DNA from: Amycolatopsis dendrobii
GTDB taxonomy: Bacteria; Actinomycetota; Actinomycetes; Mycobacteriales; Pseudonocardiaceae
DNA: 64,000 bases
Direction: 5' to 3'
NCBI RefSeq assembly: GCF_014145675.1
Contig: NZ_JACGZW010000013.1
Span: 124,001-188,000, forward strand
The notes under the pieces were generated by a model. The model made no database searches. It was not told the DNA's origin and worked only from the letters and a program-made list of their open reading frames with translations. Made by a program: the position numbers and the translations under genes. Each line of letters begins with the position of its first letter. Within the stretch, counting starts at the first letter, position 1. This document shows, in pieces, positions 40,186 through 48,677 of the stretch.

Positions 40186-41684
40186 CCGACGGTCACCCCG
40201 GTCAGGAACGACAGCGGGCGGCCGTTCACGTCCGGCACCAGCCCGTGCACGGCCGGCCGGTGCGGCATCAGCACGTCGGAGAACGCGGGCGTGATGTTCG
40301 GGCCGCTCGTGTGCTCGATCTCGTGCATCCGGTTCATGAGCGGGCACTGGTCCTGTTCGGGGGAGGAGAACAGTTTCCCGGCGAGTTTCACGAACGCGGG
40401 GTCGTTCCAGTTGGAGCCGTTGCCGATCCGGTCCGGCAGCAGCGAGCCGAGCACCGACGGCAGGTAGGGCACCGGGTTGTAGTCGACGAAAGCGGGCCAC
40501 TTGCCCCATTTCGCCAGCAGTTCCGGGGTCGGGACCACGTTGACGCTCACTTTCACCCCGGCCTGCGCGGCGTTCTGCGCGAAGACCTGCGCCAGTTCCG
40601 ACATGCCCGGCAGCAGGCCGTCGGTGGTGATCGCGAACGACAGATCGGTCTGCCCGGCCTCGGCCAGCAGCCGCTTCGCCGCCGCGATGTCCGGAGCCCG
40701 CTGCGGGATGTCGGGCGCGGCGCACGGGGGCGCGGTGGTCTCGTAATCGTTCGCGATCCGGGCGTAGCCGCTGAAGACGTTGGACACGATCTGCTGCCGG
40801 TCGACCAGCAGCCGCAGGGCCTGGCGCACCCGGACGTCGCTGAACGGCGCGACCGCCGTGTTGAGCCCGATCCGCAGGCTGAAGTTCCCTTTGCTGTCCA
40901 GCACTTGGATGCCGTCCCGGCCGACGAGCGACTTCGCGATCGTCGGGGTCGTGTTCGACGCGATGTCGACCCGGCCGGACAGCAACGCGTTCGCCTGCGC
41001 CTGCTGGCTCGGGTACTCGATCAGCTGGACGGCGTCGAGCCGGGGTTTCTCGCCCCAGTACCCGTCGAATCGCTCCACTGTGGACTCCCGGCCCGGTGCG
41101 AACGACTTGACCGCGAACGGTCCGGTGCCGATCGGTTTCGCCGGCGCCGACCCGGTTTTGGTCATCGGCAGCAGGACACTCGCCCAGATCTCCTTGAACG
41201 GGCTGAACGGTTCGCTCAGTCCGACCCGGACGGTGAGCTTGTCCACCGCTTGAATCGAACCGGGTTCGATCATCTGGATCAGCGCGAGGCCCTGCGTCGC
41301 GTGTCCGGGATCGCGCAGGTACTTGATGCTCGACACGACGTCCGCTGAGGTGAACTCGGCGCCGTCGGTGAACTTCACGCCGGGACGCAGTGTGATCGTC
41401 CACTGTGTCCGGTCGGCGTTCGAGGTCATTCCGGTCGCGAGCCGCCATTCGGCTTTGCCTGCCGGGTCAAGGGCGGTGAGGCCCTCGAAGAGCAGGGAGC
41501 TGCGCAGTTCCTGGATCGGGCTCTGGCTGCCGACGTAGGGATTGAGGCTCTCGCCCGCGTCGGCGGAAACGGAGACGCGAAGCGTGTTGGCGCCGCCCGC
41601 GGTCGCGTCGTACGGAGGGCTGCAGCCGGCGAGCAGCGCCGCGGCGAGCAGGAGGGTTGGCAGGCATCGGGGTCTGCGCGACAC
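40182..41684 (-). CDS. Peptide-type ABC transporter substrate-binding lipoprotein
   Basis: The GTG at 41684 has GGAGG six bases upstream and gives 500 residues. There is a clear lipobox LLAGC at residues about 17-21. The mature part is a cluster C (SBP_bac_5) binding protein: LRVSVSADAGESLNPY, then WTITLRPGVKFTDGAEFTSADVV, and a C-terminal NDPAFVKLAGKLFSSPEQ. The ligand may be a peptide, but this family also binds sugars, opines and nickel. It is the first gene of the operon and lies beside LacI-type operators. Confidence 0.9.
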   Translation of the reverse strand: MSRRPRCLPTLLLAAALLAGCSPPYDATAGGANTLRVSVSADAGESLNPYVGSQSPIQELRSSLLFEGLTALDPAGKAEWRLATGMTSNADRTQWTITLRPGVKFTDGAEFTSADVVSSIKYLRDPGHATQGLALIQMIEPGSIQAVDKLTVRVGLSEPFSPFKEIWASVLLPMTKTGSAPAKPIGTGPFAVKSFAPGRESTVERFDGYWGEKPRLDAVQLIEYPSQQAQANALLSGRVDIASNTTPTIAKSLVGRDGIQVLDSKGNFSLRIGLNTAVAPFSDVRVRQALRLLVDRQQIVSNVFSGYARIANDYETTAPPCAAPDIPQRAPDIAAAKRLLAEAGQTDLSFAITTDGLLPGMSELAQVFAQNAAQAGVKVSVNVVPTPELLAKWGKWPAFVDYNPVPYLPSVLGSLLPDRIGNGSNWNDPAFVKLAGKLFSSPEQDQCPLMNRMHEIEHTSGPNITPAFSDVLMPHRPAVHGLVPDVNGRPLSFLTGVTVG

Positions 41685-41708
41685 TGGGGACCTCCAGGGA
41701 AGCCTGAA

Positions 41709-41802
41709 ATCTAAGCGATTAGATACGCCGAACGTCGCCACAGGGTACGGGCAGTTGCTCCACGAGGGAAGAGTCTACAAGTGGAGAAGCTAATCGTTTA
41801 GA
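41709..41802. promoter_or_regulatory. Two LacI-type operators between the ABC operon and the cupin gene
   Basis: CTAAGCGATTAG (41711-41722) and CTAATCGTTTAG (41790-41801) share the form CTAA-N-CG-N-TTAG, an even palindrome with the central CG typical of LacI-family sites. The first extends to ATCT/AGAT at its edges. Centres are 79 bp apart. They sit just upstream of the SBP gene on one side and the cupin gene on the other, and fit the LacI regulator at 42363. Confidence 0.72.
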
Positions 41803-41857
41803 GTGAGCTGTCGGCCGAGTCGGCCCCCGCCGGTGGAGCAGAGGAGGAAGCAGCCGC

Positions 41858-42325
41858 ATGACCAGTCCGTACGAGCGCCTGTTCGTGAGGAAAATGCCCA
41901 ACTGTCTCGACGACCTCGTCAACGAGGGAGCCGCGGCGGGCGTCGTCGAACCGCCCAACGTCGGTGAATCGCTCGCCCTGATGCGCGCGAAAGAGGTCCC
42001 GGAGAGCAAGATCCACCTCACCTACACGTGGATCAGCGAATGCGACACTCCGGTGCAGTGGGTCAAGGAACACCAGCACGACTACGACGAGGTCCTGATC
42101 TGGCACGGCAACGACCCGGCGGACCCGGACGACCTCGGCGCGGAGATCTATCTCGACATCGAGGGCCATCGCCACGTGATCACGACCAGCGGTTCGGTCT
42201 ACCTGCCCGCGGGCACGCGGCATTGCCCGCTCGGCTTCACCCGGGTCGACCGGCCGTTCCGGTTCAGCGCGCTGTCGCTGAATTCGGAGTACGCGTCGGA
42301 CGAGCACAACACGCTCGCACTGTGA
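41858..42325 (+). CDS. Cupin-like protein, function unknown
   Basis: This 155-residue protein has a cupin-like metal site: H in KEHQHDYDEVL, a GAEIYLDIEGHRHVITTSGSVYLPAGTRH core, and CPLGFTRVDRPFRF near the end. AGGAGG precedes the ATG. It is divergent from the ABC importer and lies between the two presumed LacI sites and the LacI gene, so it probably acts on, or responds to, the imported compound. I do not recognise a characterised relative. Confidence 0.7.
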   Translation: MTSPYERLFVRKMPNCLDDLVNEGAAAGVVEPPNVGESLALMRAKEVPESKIHLTYTWISECDTPVQWVKEHQHDYDEVLIWHGNDPADPDDLGAEIYLDIEGHRHVITTSGSVYLPAGTRHCPLGFTRVDRPFRFSALSLNSEYASDEHNTLAL

Positions 42326-42331
42326 CGGACT

Positions 42332-42360
42332 GCCCCGCCGCGCCGTGGCCGCGGCGGGGC
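42332..42360. terminator. Terminator hairpin between convergent cupin and LacI genes
   Basis: Perfect 11-base arms GCCCCGCCGCG (42332-42342) and its complement (42350-42360) enclose a seven-base loop. It lies between the cupin stop and the LacI stop. No T-tract is present. Confidence 0.6.
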
Positions 42361-42362
42361 GG

Positions 42363-43415
42363 TCATCCGCTCGCGGCCGCTCCGGCGTGCGCGGTTTCCT
42401 CGGCGGCGCCGGGTTCGCAACCGCAGGTCACGCCGATGCTGAGCGTTCCTTCCAACACGGAGGAATCGCCTCGGCCGTCGAGCGCGTCGAAGGCCCGGAC
42501 CGCGAATTCCTCCAGCGGAACGCGGACGGTCGTGAGCGGAACGTCGCCGAGCCGGGCCTCCCGGGTCCCGTCGAAGCCGACGACCGCGAGGTCTTCCGGC
42601 ACGCGCAGACCGAGGCTGTGCGCGATGCGGATGGTCACCAGCGCCTGCTCGTCGGTGGTCGCGTAGACCGCGCGGATCCGGCGGCCGCTCGTCAGCACCT
42701 CGCGCACCGCGCGGCCCGCCTCGACCTTGTCGAAGGACGTCCGGACCAGCCTGCCTTCGGCGGGCAGCCCGGCGTCCGCCATCGCCCGCCGCCAGCCGCC
42801 TTCGCGTCCTTCCGCCGGTCCTGCCGCGAATTCGCCCGCCACGCACAGAATGTCTTCGTACCCGTGCCCGAGCAGATGCTCGGTGACCAGCCGCGCGCCG
42901 TCGAAGTCGTCGAACACCACGCTGGGCGAGTCGTCCGGCGCCGCCCATTGCAGGAACACACACGGCGTTTCGGCCGACAGCCGCGGTTCTTCGCCGGTGG
43001 TCACGAAAATCCCGCGCGGGCGCAATTCGGAGAACGCCTCGCCGTACTCGTCGGCGAGGCCTGGGCGGTAATCGGTGTTGCCGAGCAGGGTGAGCAAACC
43101 CCGGCGGCGTCCTTCCGCTTCGAGGCAGCGCGACATCTCGCCGAAGAAGGCGTTCGCGGTGTCCGGCACCAGCAGACCGACCAAATTGGACCGTCCGCCG
43201 CTCAACGCCCCGGCGAGCGGATTGCGCCGGTAGCCGAGCATCCGGATCGCGTCCTCGACCTTGCGCCGCGTCTTCTCGGCCACCGGACGCGGCCCGTCGT
43301 TGACGACGTAGCTGACCACCGCCGTGGAGGTTCCGGCCAGCCGCGCGACATCGGAAAGAACCGGCCGGCGCCCGGGACGCTCGGCGCGGGGGAATTCGCC
43401 GGTTTCCGCTGCCAC
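42363..43415 (-). CDS. LacI-family regulator
   Basis: This 350-residue protein has an N-terminal LacI helix-turn-helix (LSDVARLAGTSTAVVSYVVNDGPRPVAEKTRRKVEDAI, residues about 20-57). It includes the hinge-region pattern that contacts a central CG. The periplasmic-binding-protein-like core includes NLVGLLVPDTANAFFGEMSRCLE and DLAVVGFDGTREARL. The start is GTG 43415. It probably represses the ABC importer and the cupin gene through the CTAANCGNTTAG sites. Confidence 0.9.
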   Translation of the reverse strand: MAAETGEFPRAERPGRRPVLSDVARLAGTSTAVVSYVVNDGPRPVAEKTRRKVEDAIRMLGYRRNPLAGALSGGRSNLVGLLVPDTANAFFGEMSRCLEAEGRRRGLLTLLGNTDYRPGLADEYGEAFSELRPRGIFVTTGEEPRLSAETPCVFLQWAAPDDSPSVVFDDFDGARLVTEHLLGHGYEDILCVAGEFAAGPAEGREGGWRRAMADAGLPAEGRLVRTSFDKVEAGRAVREVLTSGRRIRAVYATTDEQALVTIRIAHSLGLRVPEDLAVVGFDGTREARLGDVPLTTVRVPLEEFAVRAFDALDGRGDSSVLEGTLSIGVTCGCEPGAAEETAHAGAAASG

Positions 43416-43503
43416 GGTGCCACTCTAAGGCACCAGCGCGAGAGCCGCGTCCAGCCAGCACAGTGGACACCCGCCGACCGCGTGCCGAGGCTGAGCATGG
43501 CGC

Positions 43504-43536
43504 GTCCGTGAGGGAATCAGAGTTCCCCTCACGGAC
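43504..43536. repeat. Dispersed palindromic repeat (copy 2)
   Basis: GTCCGTGAGGGAA (43504-43516) and TTCCCCTCACGGAC (43523-43536) form a 13-bp hairpin with one extra C and a six-base loop. The words match the outer arms of copy 1 at 35860-35940. It lies in the gap between the divergent-ended LacI and nitroreductase genes, where no other feature is seen. Confidence 0.6.
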
Positions 43537-43562
43537 TTTCTGCCGAGCGCGGGCGAATCCGG

Positions 43563-44546
43563 TCAGCCGTGATACCTCGCCGGTGCCTGGAGCGGTTCGA
43601 GCACGTCGTCGACGCTGGCCTGCGAGCGCGTCCGCTGGAGCCGCTTCACGCCGACCGGCGGCCGTCCCACCCACAGCACCGCCTGGGGCTCGTGCCCGAG
43701 CGTGACGCGGTCCGCGAGAGTTTCGCGCAGCCGCCGGCTGGCCCGGTTCAACCGGCCGGACGAGAGTCCGTGCGCGGTGGCGGTCAGCAGCACCGAGCTC
43801 AGTGCCTCTCCCGCGCGCAGCCAGGCGAGGTGGTCGTCGCCGGGCGTGCTGAGCACCAGCAGCGACGCACCGTCGCTGCGAAGTTCCGCTTCGTCTCGGG
43901 GGAACCGGTTTCCCGTCGATCCCGCAGCGGCGCGGACCAGAACGCCCTGGGGAGTTAGCGACGCGCTTCGCGCGTACGACTCTTCACGACGCATCTGGGC
44001 GGGAACCCGGGCGCTTTCGCCGATCGCGGTCATGAGGTATCTGCGGACTGCGCGGTCTTCCACTGGGTGCACTACCGCGCCTTCGCGGGCGGCTGCTTGC
44101 GAAAGCCGGTCAAGGCAGTCCGACGGCACGGGCCGTCCGCCGCACGGCCGCAAATCCTCGCGGCGCCGGGCGATCGACGTCGCGAGGGCAGCTTCCCCGG
44201 GGGCCGGTTCGCCCGGCCGCGGCGTCACGACGGCCAGATGGCCCGGTTCCTTCGGGCACGGCAGCCGGTCCACCGCGCAGGCCCAGCCGAGACCGGCGAA
44301 GGCGATCCGGAGGTGGTGCAGGGCCGCGCCGCTGGTGAGCGTCTGCCATCGCCCGGCGGGGTCGTCGGCGGTTCGCCAGCGGGCCGGGTCGGCGTACAGG
44401 TGGAGCGCGCGGTACCCGATGCGCCAGTGCCAGAACGGGGCGTCGGAGGCACCCGGCGCGAGGAGAGCGGCGGCGACCGCGGCCTCGACGGCGGCGGGGC
44501 TGGGAACCCGCGAATTCGCCGGTGAATCCGGCAGTGAGTTCGGCAT
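43563..44546 (-). CDS. Acg-like FMN-binding nitroreductase-family protein
   Basis: This 327-residue protein resembles the mycobacterial Acg (Rv2032) group: two nitroreductase half-domains in one chain, with APFWHWRIGYRALHLYAD in the first and DGASLLVLSTPGDDHLAWLRAGEALSSVLLTATAHGL in the second. Members may store FMN rather than reduce nitro compounds, and are often dormancy- or redox-regulated. I see no DosR-type box upstream. The next gene rightward is on the other strand, 230 bp away. Confidence 0.8.
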   Translation of the reverse strand: MPNSLPDSPANSRVPSPAAVEAAVAAALLAPGASDAPFWHWRIGYRALHLYADPARWRTADDPAGRWQTLTSGAALHHLRIAFAGLGWACAVDRLPCPKEPGHLAVVTPRPGEPAPGEAALATSIARRREDLRPCGGRPVPSDCLDRLSQAAAREGAVVHPVEDRAVRRYLMTAIGESARVPAQMRREESYARSASLTPQGVLVRAAAGSTGNRFPRDEAELRSDGASLLVLSTPGDDHLAWLRAGEALSSVLLTATAHGLSSGRLNRASRRLRETLADRVTLGHEPQAVLWVGRPPVGVKRLQRTRSQASVDDVLEPLQAPARYHG

Positions 44547-44776
44547 TGTTGCTTCCCGCTCGGGTTGGGGGAGTGCGTCCGGTCGGTGCCTGGCTCCATG
44601 GTGCGCTCCCGCACTGGCCCGCGATAGGGTCCAAGGTTCATCAATTCGGCGCGACCTGGTTCAGGAACGCGCGCGCTCCGCGCATACCGGACGCGGCGCT
44701 CCTGTCCGTGATCGCGGCCCGATCCGCCCGCTGGGAGGTACTGGCGGGCGTCCCCGCGAAAGAGGACGGTAGGGGC

Positions 44777-45037
44777 ATGGCCCTTCAGCTTCCGGACGAC
44801 GCCGAGAACGCCGCGGCGGCCCGGATGCTGCGCGCGTCAGTGGCCGCGCGGGCGACGATCGACGAGGCGGTGGGCATCCTCCAGGGCAGGCACGGACTTG
44901 ATGCCGAACAGGCCTTTCGTGCCTTGGCCGGAGGCGCGGGCGTCCAGGGCACGGGAGCGGAAGCCGCGCGGGTGGCGGCGGTCGCCGACGCCGCCGCTGA
45001 GGGCGGCGCGGACCCGGATTACGGGGACTGGGCCTGA
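44777..45037 (+). CDS. Small ANTAR-domain protein
   Basis: This 86-residue protein is little more than an ANTAR RNA-binding domain (RATIDEAVGILQGRHGLDAEQAFRALAGGAG), and lacks a receiver or GAF domain. GTAGGGGC precedes the ATG. ANTAR domains bind paired RNA hairpins to prevent transcription termination. It is convergent with two GAF-ANTAR genes, and may be a truncated paralogue. Confidence 0.7.
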   Translation: MALQLPDDAENAAAARMLRASVAARATIDEAVGILQGRHGLDAEQAFRALAGGAGVQGTGAEAARVAAVADAAAEGGADPDYGDWA

Positions 45038-45044
45038 GCGACGG

Positions 45045-45803
45045 TCAGGTGGCGAGGGCGGCCGGGTCGAGGGTGTGGTCGATCAGCGCGCGGGTGACCT
45101 CGCGCAGCGGCCGGTCGTGCCGGGTCGCGTAGCCGTTCACCAAGGCCCGGGCGGTGTCCGGGTCGGTGCCGAGGGTTCCGGCGACTACGCCGACGGCCTG
45201 GCTGTGCTGGACCCGGTCGTTCAGCGACGTGAGGGTCGCCTCGAACAGCCGGTCCGAGCGCCGCGGGCCGGTTTCCTGGACCAGGGCCAGCACCGCGAGG
45301 TCCGACACCACCTGCGCCAGGGCCGACTGCCACGGCTCCAGTTCGGTGGGCGCGGCGAACAGCAGGTTGAACCCGCCGACCGCCTCGCCGTCCAGCCGCA
45401 GCGGCACCGCGACCACGGCCTGGTACCCGGCGTCCAGCGCGGCGGCGGCGAAATCGGGCCAGCGGTCCAGCTTGCGGGTCAGGTCGGGCGCGGCGACCAC
45501 GGCCGCAGTCGTGATGCAGTCGACGCACGGGCCCTGGCGCAGGTCGGTCTGCAGCAGCTCCAGGAACTGCGTGGTCTCGTCCGACGTCGCCACGACTGCG
45601 GGCTCGCCGCGCGGATCCTTCAGCAGCACCCCGGTGCCGCGCGCGCCGAGGAGGCCGGTGCCGACCTCGGTGATCAGGCGCAGCACCGCGGCGTTGTCCG
45701 GGTTTCCGACCAGCCGGGAGGTGATCGCGGCGAGCGCGGCGGGCGCCTCCGCGGGCAGGAGACCGGCGGTCGTCCGGCGGCCGGTGCTTTCGTGGTGGGT
45801 CAT
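45045..45803 (-). CDS. GAF-ANTAR domain protein
   Basis: This 252-residue protein has a GAF domain (residues about 40-180) with QGPCVDCITTAAVVAAPDL and a C-terminal ANTAR domain (SLNDRVQHSQAVGVVAGTLGTDPDTARALVNGYA). It starts in the stop of the upstream GAF-ANTAR gene (ATGA), so the pair are co-translated. The two probably form homo- or heterodimers and act as antiterminators. Confidence 0.87.
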   Translation of the reverse strand: MTHHESTGRRTTAGLLPAEAPAALAAITSRLVGNPDNAAVLRLITEVGTGLLGARGTGVLLKDPRGEPAVVATSDETTQFLELLQTDLRQGPCVDCITTAAVVAAPDLTRKLDRWPDFAAAALDAGYQAVVAVPLRLDGEAVGGFNLLFAAPTELEPWQSALAQVVSDLAVLALVQETGPRRSDRLFEATLTSLNDRVQHSQAVGVVAGTLGTDPDTARALVNGYATRHDRPLREVTRALIDHTLDPAALAT

Positions 45804-46507
45804 TCGGACGACTCCTCAAGGGTGATGCGGCGCTCCAGCACGTCCTTGGCCACGTCGAGCAGCGGCCGGTTCGTGCTGTAGGCGTGGGCGCGCAGGCGGG
45901 CGAACGCGTCGTCGAGGCTGATCCGCAGCTGGGCGGCGAGCATGCCGGTGGCGATGTGGACGTCCTGGTAGGAGATCACCGTGCGCGGGGCGAATTCGAG
46001 GCCGGCGCGTTCGGCCTCGCGGGACTGCCGCAGCAGCGCCGCGGTCGCCAGGTCGGCGGCGAGCGCGGCGTCTCTCGTCTCCGCGCTGGTCAGCCCGCCG
46101 GGGCGGCGCCGGACGAGTTCGAGGGTGCCGAGCCGGATGGCCCCGAACCGCAGCGGGAACGCGAAGGCCGCGGCGAGGCCGGTCGCGAGCGCGGTCTGGG
46201 CGAACCCGGGCCAGCGCACCTGGTCGACGGTCAGATCCGGGACCAGCACCGGGCTTCCGGTCTCGAAGGCCTCCGCGCCCGGCCCCTCCCCGGCGGTGTA
46301 CTCCAGCTCCGCGAGCCGGGCCGCCCACGGATCGCTGGCCCCCAGCACTTCCTCCGACCGGGGGTCCGCCCGCAGCGACAGGATCGCCGCGTCGACCTGG
46401 TCGAGCGTTTCCACACAGGCGAGACACACCCGCTGCGCCCAGCTGTCGCGGCTGCCGTCGGCGCCGGGCGCGGCGGCGATCGCCGTCCACAGCGGCTGCC
46501 GCTCCAC
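45800..46507 (-). CDS. GAF-ANTAR domain protein (paralogue)
   Basis: Starting at GTG 46507 after AAGGGGGC, this 235-residue protein has a GAF domain with EYTAGEGPGAEAFETGSPVLVPDL and a C-terminal ANTAR domain (SYQDVHIATGMLAAQLRISLDDAFARLRAHAYS). A longer reading frame runs upstream, but has no better start. It overlaps the second GAF-ANTAR gene by ATGA. Confidence 0.85.
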   Translation of the reverse strand: MERQPLWTAIAAAPGADGSRDSWAQRVCLACVETLDQVDAAILSLRADPRSEEVLGASDPWAARLAELEYTAGEGPGAEAFETGSPVLVPDLTVDQVRWPGFAQTALATGLAAAFAFPLRFGAIRLGTLELVRRRPGGLTSAETRDAALAADLATAALLRQSREAERAGLEFAPRTVISYQDVHIATGMLAAQLRISLDDAFARLRAHAYSTNRPLLDVAKDVLERRITLEESSE

Positions 46508-46634
46508 TGCCGTGCCCCCTTCGCACTGCCGGACATCCCGGACCCTCCACCCTACGAGACGTCTCGCGGGCGGGCAGGCCGGGCGTTTGCCCGCCCCGTC
46601 CGGGGGAATCCGGCGGGCGACAAGGAGGATACGC

Positions 46635-47102
46635 ATGGTCGAAGTGAGTGCGACGGTGCCCGCGCCGCCGGAAGCGGTGTTCGAGGTGCTGGCGGACGGC
46701 TGGTCCTATTCCGGCTGGGTCGTGGGCAGCTGCCACATCCGCGACGTCGACGCGAGCTGGCCTCAGGTCGGTGCGCGGATCCACCACAGCGTCGGGGGAT
46801 GGCCGCTGCAGCTGGAGGACACCACGGCGGTGCTGGCGGTCGAACCCGGGGCTTCGCTGGAACTGGAAGCCCGGGGCGGCGCGCTCGGCACGGCGCGGAT
46901 CGAACTGTCGCTGGTTCCGGACGGGGCGGGCGAGACGACCGTGCGGATGGCCGAGCGGGTGACCGGCGGAATGGGCGCTCTGCTGCCGGAAAGGGTGCAG
47001 GCGCTGGTGCTGGGGCCGCGGAACCGGGAGTCGCTGGCGCGGTTGTCGGCGTTGGCTTCGGGGCGCTGGCGGGGGACCGGCGAGCCCTCCGGTCAGCCGT
47101 AG
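46635..47102 (+). CDS. SRPBCC-family protein
   Basis: This 155-residue protein has the START/polyketide-cyclase fold pattern (VEVSATVPAPPEAVFEVLADGWSYSGWVVGSCHIRDVD, then LELEARGGALGTARIELSLVPDGAGETTVRM). The family binds hydrophobic ligands. AAGGAGG precedes the ATG. Its last ten bases overlap the convergent flavoprotein gene. Ligand and partner are unknown. Confidence 0.82.
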   Translation: MVEVSATVPAPPEAVFEVLADGWSYSGWVVGSCHIRDVDASWPQVGARIHHSVGGWPLQLEDTTAVLAVEPGASLELEARGGALGTARIELSLVPDGAGETTVRMAERVTGGMGALLPERVQALVLGPRNRESLARLSALASGRWRGTGEPSGQP

Positions 47103-48673
47103 ACGGCTCGGTTCGCCGCGCGGATCACCGCGGCGTAGCCCGGGCCGAGCAGGTGCTCGCGGGCCAGCGCGGCACGGGCGGCGTTCGCGCCCGGCCCGCC
47201 GTGGACCGCGCCGCCGGGATGGGCCGCCGCGCCGGCGAGGTACAGCCGGTCCACCGGGGTGTCCGCGCGGCCGAGGCCCGGCACCGGGCGGAAGAACAGC
47301 TGCTGGTGGATCGCCGTGGTGCCGCCGTTGACCGCGCCGCCGACGAGGTTCGCGTCGTGGCCGGCCAGCTCCGCCGGGCCCTGCACGCGGCGGGCCAGGA
47401 TCAACTCCCGGAACCCGGGTGCGTTGCGCTCCACCGTCGCCTCGATGCGTTCGGCCTGCCGCCGCACCGTGTCCCGGTCGCTGCCGCGCGGGACGTGCGT
47501 GTAGGCCCACCCGGATTCGGTGCCGGCGGGCGAGCGCGTCGAGTCCGCTGTCGTCATCTGGCCGAGCAACAGGAACGGCTGTTCGGGGACGCGGTCCCGG
47601 GCCAATTCCGCGCCGAAAGCGGACAATCCGTCCTCGTCGCATCCTAAATGGACGGTTCCCGCGCCGCGAGCGTCCCTCGCGGTCCACGGGATCGGCTCGG
47701 ACAACGCCCAGTCGAGCTTCACCGTCGCGCTGTCCCATTCGAACACCCGGAGATCGGCCAGCAACCGCGAAGGAAGCCATTCCGGTGCGACGAGGTTGCC
47801 GTACAACGTTTCCGCGGTGACATCGGCCAGCACGGCCTTGCGAGCCCGGATCGGCTCGCCGTCCGCGCAGCGCACCCCGACCGCCTTGCCGCGCGCCACC
47901 AGCACCTCGGTCACCGGAGTTCCGCAATGGACAGATCCGCCCTTGGAGCGGAGCCTGCGCGCCAAAGCGGCCGCCAGTTCGCCCGCGCCGCCCTCCGGGA
48001 CCGGGAATCCGATGTCCTGGGCCAGCATGCCCAGCAGCCAGCCGAAAACCGCGCTTCCGGCATTGTCGACGGAAAGGTCGCTGTGCGCGGCGTTTCCGGA
48101 CAGCAGCAGCCGGGTGCCCTCGCCTTCGAAGCGTTCGCGGGCGAATCGGCGGGCGGGCAGCGTCAGCATCCGCGCGAGCCGCAGCAGTTCGGCGGTTCCG
48201 GTGCGGCGCACGAATCGGGCACCGGCCCGCAGCGGCGGGAACGGCGTGAACAGCGCGTCGAGGAATTCGTCGCGGAATCCTTGCCATTGCGAGAAAAGCT
48301 CCCGCCATGAGTGCGCGTCTTCGGGGGCGAACTGCGCGACCGATTCCGCGGTGCGGTCGAGGTCGCGGGAAAGGACGGCGCAGCGGTCGTCCGGGAAGAC
48401 GTGCGCGAGTGCGTCCGGCGCGTGGAGCCAGCGCAGGCCGTGCTCGGTCAGGTCGAGGCCGCGGAGCACAGGGGACGCCGCGCCGAGCGGGAAGAACGCG
48501 GCGCACAGGTCCGAGCGGAAGCCGGGAGCGGTGATCTCCTCGGTGCGCAAGGCCCCGCCCGGGTCGGGTTGTTCTTCCAGGACGACGACATCCCAGCCCT
48601 CGTCGGCGAGCAGGTTCGCCGCGACGAGCCCGTTGTGCCCGGCCCCGATGACGATCGCGTCGGCGGTGTGCAC
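47093..48673 (-). CDS. Phytoene desaturase-like FAD-dependent oxidoreductase
   Basis: This 526-residue flavoprotein has the N-terminal FAD motif VIGAGHNGLVAANLLADEG and the C-terminal LYLAGAAAHPGGAVHGGPGANAARA signature of the carotenoid isomerase/desaturase and NAD(P)/FAD amine-oxidase-like group. The GTG start lies five bases after the epimerase stop. There is no carotenoid gene here, so the substrate is open; actinobacterial members of this group are often uncharacterised. Confidence 0.85.
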   Translation of the reverse strand: MHTADAIVIGAGHNGLVAANLLADEGWDVVVLEEQPDPGGALRTEEITAPGFRSDLCAAFFPLGAASPVLRGLDLTEHGLRWLHAPDALAHVFPDDRCAVLSRDLDRTAESVAQFAPEDAHSWRELFSQWQGFRDEFLDALFTPFPPLRAGARFVRRTGTAELLRLARMLTLPARRFARERFEGEGTRLLLSGNAAHSDLSVDNAGSAVFGWLLGMLAQDIGFPVPEGGAGELAAALARRLRSKGGSVHCGTPVTEVLVARGKAVGVRCADGEPIRARKAVLADVTAETLYGNLVAPEWLPSRLLADLRVFEWDSATVKLDWALSEPIPWTARDARGAGTVHLGCDEDGLSAFGAELARDRVPEQPFLLLGQMTTADSTRSPAGTESGWAYTHVPRGSDRDTVRRQAERIEATVERNAPGFRELILARRVQGPAELAGHDANLVGGAVNGGTTAIHQQLFFRPVPGLGRADTPVDRLYLAGAAAHPGGAVHGGPGANAARAALAREHLLGPGYAAVIRAANRAVYG

Positions 48674-48677
48674 GGGC

